From Proteromonas lacertae (lineage: Eukaryota; Sar; Bigyra; Opalinata; Proteromonadidae), in the NCBI GenBank assembly GCA_002245135.1, contig NGBS01000929.1, positions 1 through 26,548 of the forward strand: a stretch of DNA of 26,548 nucleotides. Reading direction: 5' to 3'. Position numbers and translations under genes: made by a program. Shown here piece after piece: positions 9,890 to 19,894 of this stretch. The notes below the pieces were generated by a model, which worked only from the letters and a program-made list of their open reading frames with translations, was not told where the DNA came from and searched no databases. Position 1 is the stretch's first letter, and every line of letters begins with the position of its first letter.

Positions 9890-11118
9890 TTAATAATTAG
9901 AATTATTTAAATATTCACTTGAATATAAATATGAATAGAATAGCGACTTATTGTTATTATTATCTGGTATAGGAGATAAATTAGAAAAAATTTCATCTTG
10001 TTCATCAGATAATAAAGTAACTTGTTTTGCGAATGAATCATCATCATCAATTATGAATTCAAAACAAGGAAAAGCATCTTCTTTTTTTGAACTAAGCTTT
10101 ATTGAGTTCTCCTCTGCTATTGATTTAACACAATTGTAAGCGAGATGCGTATTATCACTAATTAAAACATACCAATCTGGAATTATTTGATTGCTATATA
10201 TTTTTTCAGATTTTACTTTAATTTCTTTTGATATTACATTACTTGAAGATGAATATGATATTTCTGTTTGCAAATTAAACTCATTTACTTTCGCTTTCTT
10301 TGCTGGACTGTTGTTATAAATGTCATTATCTATTTTTCTTTTATTATTATATCTGTTTTCATTTAAACTTTCATTATTTATCTTTTTTAAAAATTCTTTA
10401 TATCCGAGTGGAGGTTGCATTTCACTTAAATCTGGATATTCATCTATGTATAACTGATTCTCAAAGTAATATCTGATCTTATCTAAGTAGGAAAATTCTT
10501 CATATCTATAAGAAGAAATAATATTATTATATACTTTTGTTTCTTATAAGCTGACATATTATTCCATAATCTGCCAATAGTCTTATTAATACCATTCTTA
10601 TCTTTTGAATCACCTTTATAAAACATTTCTATTATTTCATCTCTTGAATATTTTGCAAATACGTTAAATGCACATATTGGTGGAGATACTAATCTCTTAG
10701 TTATTGGCTTTGATTTATTCATTAAATGATTAGAATATTCTCGAATTACATTTGTTATTACAAAATCCTTTATAGTCTTTTTTTCCATTTTATATGTGGA
10801 ATAAAAACAGCTTTCTATATTGTTTGAATTATTCTTGACAATCACATTATAACTGTTGTTTTTCTCATCAAATATCTTATTGCTTATTATTTCTATCATC
10901 TTTTTCGATTTGTTATTACTTCCTTCAATCTTGTTTATCATTGCTGACCATACTTTCCTTAATGACCATAGATTATCGCTTTTACTCTTATTAATCTTTT
11001 TGTATGAAAAGTAATATAAATTTGATGATAAATCTTTAATCTTATATCCTTTTGATGAATTATATTTAACCTTATAAACATTGTATCCATCAGATATTAT
11101 TAGTGTAAAATTAACCAT
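9890..11118 (-). CDS. HMG-box protein (left-arm copy)
   Basis: Starts MVNFTLIISDGYNVYKVKY. An HMG box begins at about residue 145: SPPICAFNVFAKYSRDEIIE, GINKTIGRLWNNMSAYKKQK, continuing across a 29-nt intron (10506-10534, GTATAT...TAG) into YEEFSYLDKIR. This is the helix pattern of MATA/SOX-type HMG boxes, so a DNA-bending transcription regulator is likely. After the box a single extra base (near 10468-10472) separates it from the downstream frame (ENQLYIDEYPDLSEMQ to NNSNY, stop at 9890-9892). The same base is present in the right arm, so it is either a real break shared by both copies or a systematic error. The tail contains KRKIDNDIYNNSPAKKAK, a likely nuclear localisation signal. The N-terminal 140 residues are unrecognised. 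Start lies 17 bp after the stop of the small upstream gene, same strand. Confidence 0.7.
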
Positions 11119-11135
11119 ATAGTGTTGAGATTTTA

Positions 11136-11479
11136 CTATGTCAATGTAGAAATTAAGTTATACATTTCTGAATATAGTTTTGAAAATTGATTTTCTTGCT
11201 AAGATACTTGAAATGAATAGATTCATTTGATATAAACAACGAATTTTCTTTGGAATCTTTAGCAATTGCAATAAACATCCCATTTTTACCTATTCCTATT
11301 GTTTTTGATTCATTTACTATAATCTAAACAGCATAATAATAATAATATTTTCAATATACTCGTTCTTTAAGATCAATGTAAAAATCATTGTTCATAGGTT
11401 GATTTTTATTTAAATCTAAGTACATAATTTGATAATCAATTGTTTGACCAATGCTTACATTCAGCAAGATTGAGCTCAT
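11136..11479 (-). CDS. Small three-exon gene of unknown function (left-arm copy)
   Basis: Exons 11479-11360, 11323-11241 and 11198-11136, introns 11324-11359 (36 nt) and 11199-11240 (42 nt), both GT-AG. The intact right-arm copy encodes 88 aa beginning MSSILLNVSIGQTIDYQIM, with IIVNESKTIGIGKNGMFIAI in the middle and ending YSEMYNLISTLT. This left copy has one T fewer than the right just before the second intron, which shifts the frame; homopolymer error is likely. I do not recognise the protein. No signal peptide or membrane segment is visible. Confidence 0.55.
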
Positions 11480-12319
11480 GATGAAAAATAAAATTAAGTA
11501 AAAAATTTAGCTGAGGCTAAGAGTTTATGAAAATTTTATATAACGAATGAAAATTAATTTAGACCTTCTATATTAAGAAGCTCAAGCCAAGTTTTACAAA
11601 ATTTTTATCTAGACTACTATTTAAGCTATTTTATAGTTCTATAATATTAAAAGGCATTTACTTTGTTATGTACGTTTTATTATGTTAATATGAATAGAAA
11701 TTAGATGTTGTCAATTTAAATAACACTGGTACTTATATATTAAAATCAAGTGAAGCTATAATCATCGATTCATGATGTTATAAAAATAGAAAAATTAACA
11801 TGATATAACAGAAAATGCAATACCATTTCCAATACTTCATATATAATAATTAATTCATATCTAAAAGATATTTATTACCATAAGAAAATAGTCTTTCACA
11901 AATAAAATAATCAAACTCTTATAAATAAACTATATTTTCTTATTTTTAATACTTAATAGTTGAATGCATTGAATTTGAATTCACAACACAGACTTTATCA
12001 TATTATCACTTGTAGAGTTGTTTCTACTTTTCAATGTTTCTTTTTGTACAATATATTTATGTCATTTGTTTATATACTAATACATTCTTCAGGATCTATC
12101 ACTCGCTAGTTCTCTTTACAAATTATTGCGCTGCAATTTTAGTAAAATTATGTTAAAACAATTTAAATTCTCCCAACTAACAATCGAAAATAGATCTATT
12201 TATTTTCACAAATTATAAATAATTTAAATATTTATTTTTAGATAAAACAAGTAATACATAATTATTATAACTTCTTACATTATTTAATTCACACTGTAAT
12301 AATTAAAGAAGCAAAATAT
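11480..12319. other. Intergenic region (left arm)
   Basis: About 0.85 kb between the small gene and the end of the coiled-coil gene. Very AT-rich, stops in all frames, no gene, RNA or repeat recognised. The same sequence is at about 23553-24387 in the right arm. Confidence 0.45.
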
Positions 12320-12403
12320 AAAAACGATGAAAAAAAAGTGATAAAGAGATTAACAAAAAACCCCAAAAATAGTCAGCAAACATAATAGAAGAAAATTCTC
12401 ATC
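12320..12403 (+). repeat. 84-bp internal inverted repeat, outer copy of left arm
   Basis: Nearly identical, in opposite orientation, to 16870-16953 within the same arm. The inner copy lies inside the RING gene's reading frame and is probably the source. This outer copy covers the end of the coiled-coil gene and supplies its last 17 codons and stop in antisense. The copies differ mainly in a poly-A tract (AAAAAACCCC here against an uninterrupted A run). Confidence 0.88.
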
Positions 12404-15400
12404 ATAATTATATAATTTTATTCCATTCACCAGCTTATCTTCACAGTTCTTTAAATTTCTTTCACTCTTCAATAGTTTACTATGAACACTTACTAGAGTG
12501 TCACTTGAAGCATTAGGATCAGTTTCATATTTTTCTATCAATTCACGAATTTCTTTTAATTCGTTTGGAATATTCTCTAAATTACATTCTACAATTTTCA
12601 GAGTTTTGGAATATTCTTTCACATCTTCTCCATCTTTCATCTTTTCATCATTCAAATATTTTTCTAATTCTTCTTCTTCTTTCTTGTATAATTCATTTAT
12701 TCGGTTATAATCTTCTTCCAATATCTCGACTCTTTCATTCAAATATTCATTTAATATGTTCGTATCTAACGAATAATCTGGATTGGATTGAACTCCTTGA
12801 AGTATCTTTTGAGATTCTTCAATTTCTCTTTTCAATTCTTCATTCTCTTCTTTAAGATTCTCTTTTTCACTCATATTTTCATTCAATTCACTTTCTAATT
12901 GAGTTATCTTTTCTAATAAATTCTTTCCTTCATTATTCTTTTGAATCAAATCACTTAGTGTATCTTTCTCTTCTTCACTCACATCGATTGTGAAATTATT
13001 CAATTTATGCTCTACTTCTTTCATCTTCTTTTGAAGTTTCTTTGTATTTTCTTTACATTCTTTTATCTTCTCTTTGCATTCTTCATTATTATCTTTATCA
13101 ATTGAATTCATTAATTCATTTTCTTTTTCCATTTCTTCTTTTATCTCTTTTAATTCATTTTCTATTTCATTTAATTCACTATTCAGTTTTTCATATTCTT
13201 CTTCATCAAAATTATCACTTTCATTTAATTGATTGATCTTTTCTCTCAATTTTTCAGCTCGTTTGTTACAATCATCATACTTCTCTTCTAATTCATTCAT
13301 ATTACTCTTTATTTCACCTAATTCTTCTTCATTTCTTAATTTTTCTTTTATATCATTTTCATTATCTTCTATCTTATTCAATCTTTCTTCAATCTCATCA
13401 GATTTATTTTCCAAATTCTTTAAGGATTCTACTGAACTATTCTTTAAATCACCTTTTAAACATTTCAAATTACTCTCCAATTCATTTATATCATTCTTTA
13501 TATCTTTCAACTCATTATCATCACTATCTATCTTCTCTTTATTCGCATCTAACAATTCTTTATCACAATACTCATTGTAGCTTAATTCATCAACTTTATT
13601 CTTATTCTCATTATTTGATTTATCAAGTTCTTTCATCTGTTTTTCATCAGAGGGTAATTTATCTTTCACTTTTTGATATAACTCTTTCTTCATACGATTT
13701 AATGAATTGGATAATTGATCTTTCTTATCAGACAATTCTTTCATCTCATTCTCTAATTTTCTTTCTTCGTTTTGAAGGGCATTTAATTCTTCATGAGATT
13801 CTTCAGAATCATTTGGTTCATATTCATTGATTCTTTTTTGTAACTCTTCTAAAGCGTCTTTCTTATTCTTTATTTCTTCATTTAATCGGTTTACTGCATT
13901 TATATAACTGTTCTTCTTGGGATTTTCTTCATCATTTAATGATTCATCACCTTCTTCATTTTCAAACAATTTACATCGATCTAAGAAATCTTCTTCATCT
14001 AAATCGTTAAATTCATTCTCTAATTGTTTCAAATCTTCTTCTAAATTATTATTCATCTTTACTTTATCATTCACATCATCTACAAGATTACTTATATCTT
14101 TCACTCTTTGAATTGATTTGTTTATTTCATTCATTTCATTGTTACTGTCTTTTAAATCATTCTCAATTGATTGAAGATTCTCTAATATTTCTTGTTGTTT
14201 CTGTTTATACTCTCTTATTTCTTCTTCACTTTCTGGCTCTTTTGTATTTTCTAAATCTTGAATCAATTTCTCATTCTTGTTTATTTCTTCTTTGATTTTA
14301 TCTAAATTGGATTCTAATCTCTTTATGTCATTCTCTATCATCTCTATTTGTTCAGGTGGAGTATTTGGATTGGATTGTAATTTGATTAATTCTTCTTTTT
14401 TCTTCTGTAATTCATCTTCCATTTCACTCTCATCTTTCTTTAATTGATCCAATTTCTTTCTTAAGGATTTTACATTACTTGGATTAAACTTAGATAATTT
14501 TTCTCTTAATAATTTCTCATTCTTTCTTTGTAAATCATTTAACATATCATTTGCTTTGACTAACTCATTTCGACTATTCTTTACATTTTCTCTTATCTTA
14601 TTCAAATCAGGTTTCATTTCAGTTATTGAATCTCCATGCATTCTTACATCTTGTTCTAAGCTATCACATTTCTTATATAATTCATTTAATGTGTTATTAT
14701 AACTATCTAAATTCTCTCTTTCATTCTTAATTATTTCATTACATTTTTCTAATATCTCTAAATTATCATTCTTTTCATTCTCATTATCATTGTTTTCTTC
14801 TTCTTTTTTGCTATTCTTTATTGAAAGTTCTACTTTTTCACTGTATTTTTTACAATCTTTTATTGCATCTTCTACACATAAAGCAAGATCTTTAAACATT
14901 GTTAAATAAGACATAAATGCTTCTTCAGAATATTCAACACCTGGAGGTAATTCTCGAAGTCCAGATATTTCCTCTTTCATATTCTCATTATCTTCTTTCA
15001 ATTCACTTAATTCATTGTTTGCTTGAGCTAATTCATTCTCTGTTGCATTGATCTTTTCTTGTTGATAGGCTAATAAATCTTTTAATCTCTGGATTTCTGA
15101 TTCATTTTCTTCATTCGCTTTTTCAGTATTTTCAAAGTCTTTTATTCTCTCTTCTAATTGATTGTTTAGATCTTTTATTGTATTTTCTAATTCTTCTTGT
15201 TTTTCATTCATTTCTACTACTAATTCTGGTGGAACTTCATTCGCTGTTAATTTCTCTACCTCATTTGATAATTCTTCGATCTTTTCTTTCTTCTCATTTA
15301 AATTCGATTTTACTGTTTCTAATTCATTCTCTAAGGAAGTATTGGTGTTTTCTAAGTTTTCATTCTGCACTTTCAGCTGATTTATACTATCTTCTTGTTC

Positions 15401-15976
15401 ATCTAATGCTCTCTCAAGATCTTCTTGCTTTTTAGCTAATTCTGCATTTCTTACTTTCGTTTCTTCAAATGCTCTTTCTAAATCCTCTTTCTCTTTTTCT
15501 ATACCACTCAATCTCTCGTTTCTATTCATATATTCTCTCAATTTGTCTTCTAAATCACTATTCATTTTCTTTAGACGTAATATTTCTTCTTCTAAATCGC
15601 CAATGATTTGTTTAGACTCATTATTCTGCATTTTTAGCATTTCAGCTTCTCCTTCTTCATCTTTTAGTCGCTGGTTTAATAATTCCTTTTGAGATTCATG
15701 AGTCTGTGATTCATTCTTAAGGGCTTCATTGGCACACTTTAGATCGATTTTTACCTTCTCTAAGTCTTCTTTCAATTTATTATTTTGATTTTTTAACTTT
15801 TCATTGTCTTTTGATATTTGATCATTAGTTAGTTTGATATGATCAAAGAACAATTTGACATTCGTGTTCTCAGTCTTTAAACTGGAAACTGTTTCTTGTA
15901 GTTCTTCAATTGTTTCTTGAGACTCCTGACATAAGGACAGCAAGATTTCTTTTGGTGTATCTAGCGATATATCCAT
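12350..15976 (-). CDS. Large coiled-coil protein, 1208 aa (left-arm copy, intact)
   Basis: A single open frame of 1208 codons from MDISLDTPKEILLSLCQ to a TAA. Almost the whole protein is Glu/Lys/Asn/Leu-rich heptad sequence typical of a long parallel coiled coil. The main interruption is a less charged segment around residues 335-385 (LPPGVEYSEEAFMSYLTMF, DLALCVEDAIKDCKK). No ATPase motifs, motor or other globular domain are present, so it is not an SMC or myosin; a structural, tethering or golgin-like role is only a guess. The last residues (ENFLLLCLLTIFGVFC) are hydrophobic and come from the 84-bp repeat read in antisense, giving an abrupt tail unlike the rest. It lies 220 bp downstream of the RING gene on the same strand. 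No intron is needed. The right-arm copy encodes the same residues but with frameshifts. Confidence 0.85.
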   Translation of the reverse strand: MDISLDTPKEILLSLCQESQETIEELQETVSSLKTENTNVKLFFDHIKLTNDQISKDNEKLKNQNNKLKEDLEKVKIDLKCANEALKNESQTHESQKELLNQRLKDEEGEAEMLKMQNNESKQIIGDLEEEILRLKKMNSDLEDKLREYMNRNERLSGIEKEKEDLERAFEETKVRNAELAKKQEDLERALDEQEDSINQLKVQNENLENTNTSLENELETVKSNLNEKKEKIEELSNEVEKLTANEVPPELVVEMNEKQEELENTIKDLNNQLEERIKDFENTEKANEENESEIQRLKDLLAYQQEKINATENELAQANNELSELKEDNENMKEEISGLRELPPGVEYSEEAFMSYLTMFKDLALCVEDAIKDCKKYSEKVELSIKNSKKEEENNDNENEKNDNLEILEKCNEIIKNERENLDSYNNTLNELYKKCDSLEQDVRMHGDSITEMKPDLNKIRENVKNSRNELVKANDMLNDLQRKNEKLLREKLSKFNPSNVKSLRKKLDQLKKDESEMEDELQKKKEELIKLQSNPNTPPEQIEMIENDIKRLESNLDKIKEEINKNEKLIQDLENTKEPESEEEIREYKQKQQEILENLQSIENDLKDSNNEMNEINKSIQRVKDISNLVDDVNDKVKMNNNLEEDLKQLENEFNDLDEEDFLDRCKLFENEEGDESLNDEENPKKNSYINAVNRLNEEIKNKKDALEELQKRINEYEPNDSEESHEELNALQNEERKLENEMKELSDKKDQLSNSLNRMKKELYQKVKDKLPSDEKQMKELDKSNNENKNKVDELSYNEYCDKELLDANKEKIDSDDNELKDIKNDINELESNLKCLKGDLKNSSVESLKNLENKSDEIEERLNKIEDNENDIKEKLRNEEELGEIKSNMNELEEKYDDCNKRAEKLREKINQLNESDNFDEEEYEKLNSELNEIENELKEIKEEMEKENELMNSIDKDNNEECKEKIKECKENTKKLQKKMKEVEHKLNNFTIDVSEEEKDTLSDLIQKNNEGKNLLEKITQLESELNENMSEKENLKEENEELKREIEESQKILQGVQSNPDYSLDTNILNEYLNERVEILEEDYNRINELYKKEEEELEKYLNDEKMKDGEDVKEYSKTLKIVECNLENIPNELKEIRELIEKYETDPNASSDTLVSVHSKLLKSERNLKNCEDKLVNGIKLYNYDENFLLLCLLTIFGVFC
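14809..15393 (-). repeat. Left-arm source segment of the 585-bp triplicated block
   Basis: This part of the coiled-coil gene is present here, at 20478-21062 in the right arm, and a third time at 17710-18294 in the spacer. The encoded residues (DSINQLKVQNENLE through ELSIKNS) are the same in all three. Confidence 0.92.
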
Positions 15977-16196
15977 AGATATATTATGAGTAATTGTTAC
16001 TGTAAATTACACATGAAGATGATTTTTTTATATCAATTTATTATTTAGCCATATTAGGTATAAATAAATATAAGGGTGTGAATTATGATTAGGAAAGAAT
16101 TGTAATAATAATGTTAACAGTAATTGTTTTATTGAAATTCCCCTTCTAATATCCAAAAACAATAACAATTTATTAACACTCTATTATCTATACTAA

Positions 16197-17693
16197 TCAT
16201 TCCATATCATCGTTTTGTATTACTTTAATTGACAAAGCTTCACCATTTTTCAAATATTTCAAAATATTGTATGTAAATTTTTCATCACATTCATCATCCA
16301 TACATTTTAACTATAATAATAATAATAATAATAATATATACATTTTTATATGTTGCTCCTCCTTCTATTTTTTCTTTAACATAATCACTATAACAGTCAT
16401 AACAATAAATATGACTACATTTCAAAGAAAACATTTTTGAACCTTCTGCATCTTTTTTATTGCATTTTGGACAGTCATACAATCCTTGCGCATTTACTTT
16501 ACATCCTATTAAATATTCAGTCTTTGAACAATCATCATCTAATTCATCCTTTTCTATTAAATCATAGTAATATTTCATTAATGATTCATCAGCTTCTTCC
16601 TGTTGCTTTTTGTCTCCTTTTATTTTTTGTTCATAATCATCTCCAAATAATTCTTTCATGTGTTGCTATATATATAATAATTTCACAAAATATATACATC
16701 ATATTCAGGAGTTCCTACAACAAATTTTGGCTCTTTCTTAACTACTGCTTGCTCAACTTCTTTTGGTTGTTCTTTTGATTTTTCTACAGTAGATTTCATC
16801 TTATTTGGATGTTTATCATTATCATCATCATCATCATCATCATCATCATCTGAAGAAGAAGATGAAGAAGATGAGAATTTTCTTCTATTATGTTTGCTGA
16901 CTATTTTTGTTTTTTTTTATTAATCTCTTTATTACTTTTTTTTCATCGTTTTTGTTATTATTTGATTTTTCTTTTGTATTTTCATCTTCACTATCACTAT
17001 CGCTTTCACTTGACTTTTTAGGTTTTGATTTTGATTTTGGTTTATCTTTTGACTCTTTATTATCATCACTTTCACTGTCATTATCATTATCACTATCACT
17101 ACCACAACTGCTTCTATGCCTTTTTATTTTAATAGTTTTTCTATTAGTAACAGGTGGGGGTGGGGGTGAAAATTGTTTCTGCTGAGGAGGTGGTGGTGGT
17201 TGTGGTTGATATTGTTGTTGTTGTTGTGGCTGATATTGTCCAGAAGGTGGTGGTGATTGAGATTGAGGTTGTTGTATATAAACATAATAATTTCTTATTT
17301 CTTCTTCTGTAGGAATCTGAAAATTATTCTCATTTTATAATATTCTACACTGTCTTTGTTTTCTAAATACCATTTTATATATTCCATAGAATATGTAGAA
17401 TTTGTGTTTAACACAGCTGAAGTTGAATTAACTGAAGGATCAGTGGTAGGAGGTGATACATTGACATTGCTACAGTTAGTCACTGCTACATTCTCATGTG
17501 GCAGAGTAGAATTGGCAACATTAGGTTCAGAAGGATGTTGAGGTAAATTTTGATTAATTACAACATTAGAATTATTGATAGGTACAAAATTAGTTGTTTG
17601 CCCATACTTTTCAGGATGTATTTTCATAAATTTGTTTGATTTCGTGTTCTGTGGAGCACTACTCAAATTACCACCAGCTGTTTGTCCATACAT
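16197..17693 (-). CDS. RING-finger protein, RBR/Ariadne RING1-like (left-arm copy, frameshifted)
   Basis: Likely a ubiquitin E3 ligase or related zinc protein. The C-terminal domain reads YDCPKCNKKD, FSLKCSHIYCYDCYSDYV and, after a 31-nt intron (16311-16341, almost pure ATT repeat), LKCMDDECDEKF: a CxxC...CxHxYCxxC...C(x4)C pattern as in RING1 of Ariadne proteins. IBR and RING2 domains are absent; translation stops at NDDME (TGA 16197-16199). A 32-nt intron fits at 16666-16697. The N-terminal half is Asn/Ser/Pro/Gln-rich (MYGQTAGGNLSS, PPPP and Q runs), then basic/acidic, with an Asp run from GAT repeats (about 16817-16850). Two 1-nt deletions relative to the right arm (A run near 17335; T run 16936-16943) break the frame here. 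A further shift near 16910-16919 seems needed in both arms to link the halves. Start taken at ATG 17691-17693; the spacer junction lies 16 bp upstream, so the true 5' end may be missing. Confidence 0.6.
16870..16953 (-). repeat. 84-bp internal inverted repeat, inner copy of left arm
   Basis: Partner of 12320-12403, in opposite orientation, 4.5 kb away. It lies within the acidic/basic linker region of the RING gene. Together the pair brackets the coiled-coil gene. Confidence 0.88.
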
Positions 17694-18294
17694 ATGTATT
17701 TGAGTATAAAAGATAGTATAAATCAGCTGAAAGTGCAGAATGAAAACTTAGAAAACACCAATACTTCCTTAGAGAATGAATTAGAAACAGTAAAATCGAA
17801 TTTAAATGAGAAGAAAGAAAAGATCGAAGAATTATCAAATGAGGTAGAGAAATTAACAGCGAATGAAGTTCCACCAGAATTAGTAGTAGAAATGAATGAA
17901 AAACAAGAAGAATTAGAAAATACAATAAAAGATCTAAACAATCAATTAGAAGAGAGAATAAAAGACTTTGAAAATACTGAAAAAGCGAATGAAGAAAATG
18001 AATCAGAAATCCAGAGATTAAAAGATTTATTAGCCTATCAACAAGAAAAGATCAATGCAACAGAGAATGAATTAGCTCAAGCAAACAATGAATTAAGTGA
18101 ATTGAAAGAAGATAATGAGAATATGAAAGAGGAAATATCTGGACTTCGAGAATTACCTCCAGGTGTTGAATATTCTGAAGAAGCATTTATGTCTTATTTA
18201 ACAATGTTTAAAGATCTTGCTTTATGTGTAGAAGATGCAATAAAAGATTGTAAAAAATACAGTGAAAAAGTAGAACTTTCAATAAAGAATAGCA
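17614..18294. other. Asymmetric spacer at the centre of the palindrome
   Basis: Two pieces. 17614-17709 is the 5' end of the RING gene (minus) and has no counterpart on the other side. 17710-18294 is a block copied from the coiled-coil gene. Reading plus, the block runs in the same direction as the right-arm coiled-coil gene and is joined at AGCA|TGAAAAG to the right arm; a mixed, meaningless reading frame results (17682-18350). Confidence 0.85.
17710..18294 (+). repeat. Third copy of a 585-bp coiled-coil gene segment
   Basis: Same length (585 bp) and same encoded residues as 20478-21062 and, reversed, 14809-15393. It starts at AAGATAGTATAAATCAGC and stops after AAGAATAGCA. Neither end shows terminal repeats, a poly-A tail or a target duplication, so transposition is not indicated. 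Microhomology at the junctions is at most a base or two. Confidence 0.93.
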
Positions 18295-18295
18295 T

Positions 18296-19674
18296 GAAAA
18301 GTATGAACAAACAACTAATTTTGTACCTATCAATAATTCTAATGTTGTAATTAATCAAAATTTACCTCAACATCCTTCTGAACCTAATGTTGCCAATTCT
18401 ACTCTGCCACATGAGAATGTAGCAGTGACTAACTGTAGCAATGTCAATGTATCACCTCCTACCACTGATCCTTCAGTTAATTCAACTTCAGCTGTGTTAA
18501 ACACAAATTCTACATATTCTATGGAATATATAAAATGGTATTTAGAAAACAAAGACAGTGTAGAATATTATAAAAATGAGAATAATTTTCAGATTCCTAC
18601 AGAAGAAGAAATAAGAAATTATTATGTTTATATACAACAACCTCAATCTCAATCACCACCACCTTCTGTACAATATCAGCCACAACAACAACAACAATAT
18701 CAACCACAACCACCCCCACCTGTTACTAATAGAAAAACTATTAAAATAAAAAGGCATAGAAGCAGTTGTGGTAGTGATAGTGATAATGATAATGACAGTG
18801 AAAGTGATGATAATAAAGAGTCAAAAGATAAACCAAAATCAAAATCAAAACCTAAAAAGTCAAGTGAAAGCGATAGTGATAGTGAAGATGAAAATACAAA
18901 AGAAAAATCAAATAATAACAAAAACGATGAAAAAAAAAGTGATAAAGAGATTAATAAAAAAAAACAAAAATAGTCAGCAAACATAATAGAAGAAAATTCT
19001 CATCTTCATCTTCTTCTTCAGATGATGATGATGATGATGATGATGATGATAATGATAAACATCCAAATAAGATGAAATCTACTGTAGAAAAATCAAAAGA
19101 ACAACCAAAAGAAGTTGAGCAAGCAGTAATTAAGAAAGAGCCAAAATTTGTTGTAGGAACTCCTGAATATGATGTATATATTTTGTGAAATTATTATATA
19201 TATAGCAACACATGAAAGAATTATTTGGAGATGATTATGAACAACAAATAAAAGGAGACAAAAAGCAACAGGAAGAAGCTGATGAATCATTAATGAAATA
19301 TTACTATGATTTAATAGAAAAGGATGAATTAGATGATGATTGTTCAAAGACTGAATATTTAATAGGATGTAAAGTAAATGCGCAAGGATTGTATGACTGT
19401 CCAAAATGCAATAAAAAAGATGCAGAAGGTTCAAAAATGTTTTCTTTGAAATGTAGTCATATTTATTGTTATGACTGTTATAGTGATTATGTTAAAGAAA
19501 AAATAGAAGGAGGAGCAACATATAAAAATGTATATATTATTATTATTATTATTATTATAGTTAAAATGTATGGATGATGAATGTGATGAAAAATTTACAT
19601 ACAATATTTTGAAATATTTGAAAAATGGTGAAGCTTTGTCAATTAAAGTAATACAAAACGATGATATGGAATGA
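18296..19674 (+). CDS. RING-finger protein, right-arm copy, 5' truncated at the palindrome junction
   Basis: Same gene as on the left arm but without its first codons: the frame begins at the junction (EKYEQTTNFVP) directly after a TAG. From there the first half reads without break to a TAG near 18971 (NKKKQK), better than the left copy. One more base in the A run at 18956-18964 would continue it into KIVSKHNRRKFSSSS and the Asp run. The C-terminal RING part uses introns 19174-19205 and 19530-19560 and ends at TGA 19672-19674. It lacks a 12-codon Pro/Gln-rich piece (PPQQKQFSPP region) that the left copy has. With no start codon it may be non-functional, unless the junction is an assembly product. 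Confidence 0.58.
18920..19004 (+). repeat. Internal inverted repeat, inner copy of right arm
   Basis: 85-bp counterpart of 16870-16953; opposite orientation to 23469-23552. Lies in the linker region of the RING gene and begins AAAAACGATGAAAAAAAAAG. Confidence 0.88.
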
Positions 19675-19894
19675 TTAGTATAGATAATAGAGTGTTAATA
19701 AATTGTTATTGTTTTTGGATATTAGAAGGGGAATTTCAATAAAACAATTACTGTTAACATTATTATTACAATTCTTTCCTAATCATAATTCACACCCTTA
19801 TATTTATTTATACCTAATATGGCTAAATAATAAATTGATATAAAAAAATCATCTTCATGTGTAATTTACAGTAACAATTACTCATAATATATCT

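Larger units (their letters stand above)
9316..17613 (+). repeat. Left arm of a large inverted repeat
   Basis: The last bases of the window (26548 backwards) are the reverse complement of the bases from 9316 onward, and the match continues to 17613, pairing with 18295. The coordinate sum of paired positions drifts only from about 35864 to 35908, showing few indels over about 8.3 kb. The outer limit is unknown because the right arm is cut by the window end. Contains, all on minus apart from the decayed gene: an HMG-box gene, a small gene, a coiled-coil gene and a RING gene. Confidence 0.95.

Noticed and set aside
15162-15435. Many 60-115 codon frames opposite the coiled-coil, RING and HMG genes
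   Set aside because: They are antisense or shifted shadows of long coding frames, repeat in both arms with the same layout, and are Leu/Ser/Phe-rich as expected for the complement of Glu/Lys/Asn codons.
12350-15976. SMC, Rad50 or myosin identity for the 1208-aa coiled coil
   Set aside because: No Walker A/B, signature or motor motifs at either end; similarity to such proteins would be composition only.
16817-16850. Short regular repeat that might be taken for an array
   Set aside because: It is a plain trinucleotide microsatellite coding for an Asp run in the RING protein, without spacers.
17710-18294. Transposition or retrocopy as the source of the third copy
   Set aside because: No terminal repeats, target-site duplication or poly-A tail, and the gene has no introns whose loss could be tested.
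17682-18350. 222-codon frame crossing the palindrome centre
   Set aside because: It is the duplicated coiled-coil block with chance extensions at both ends; no independent gene evidence.
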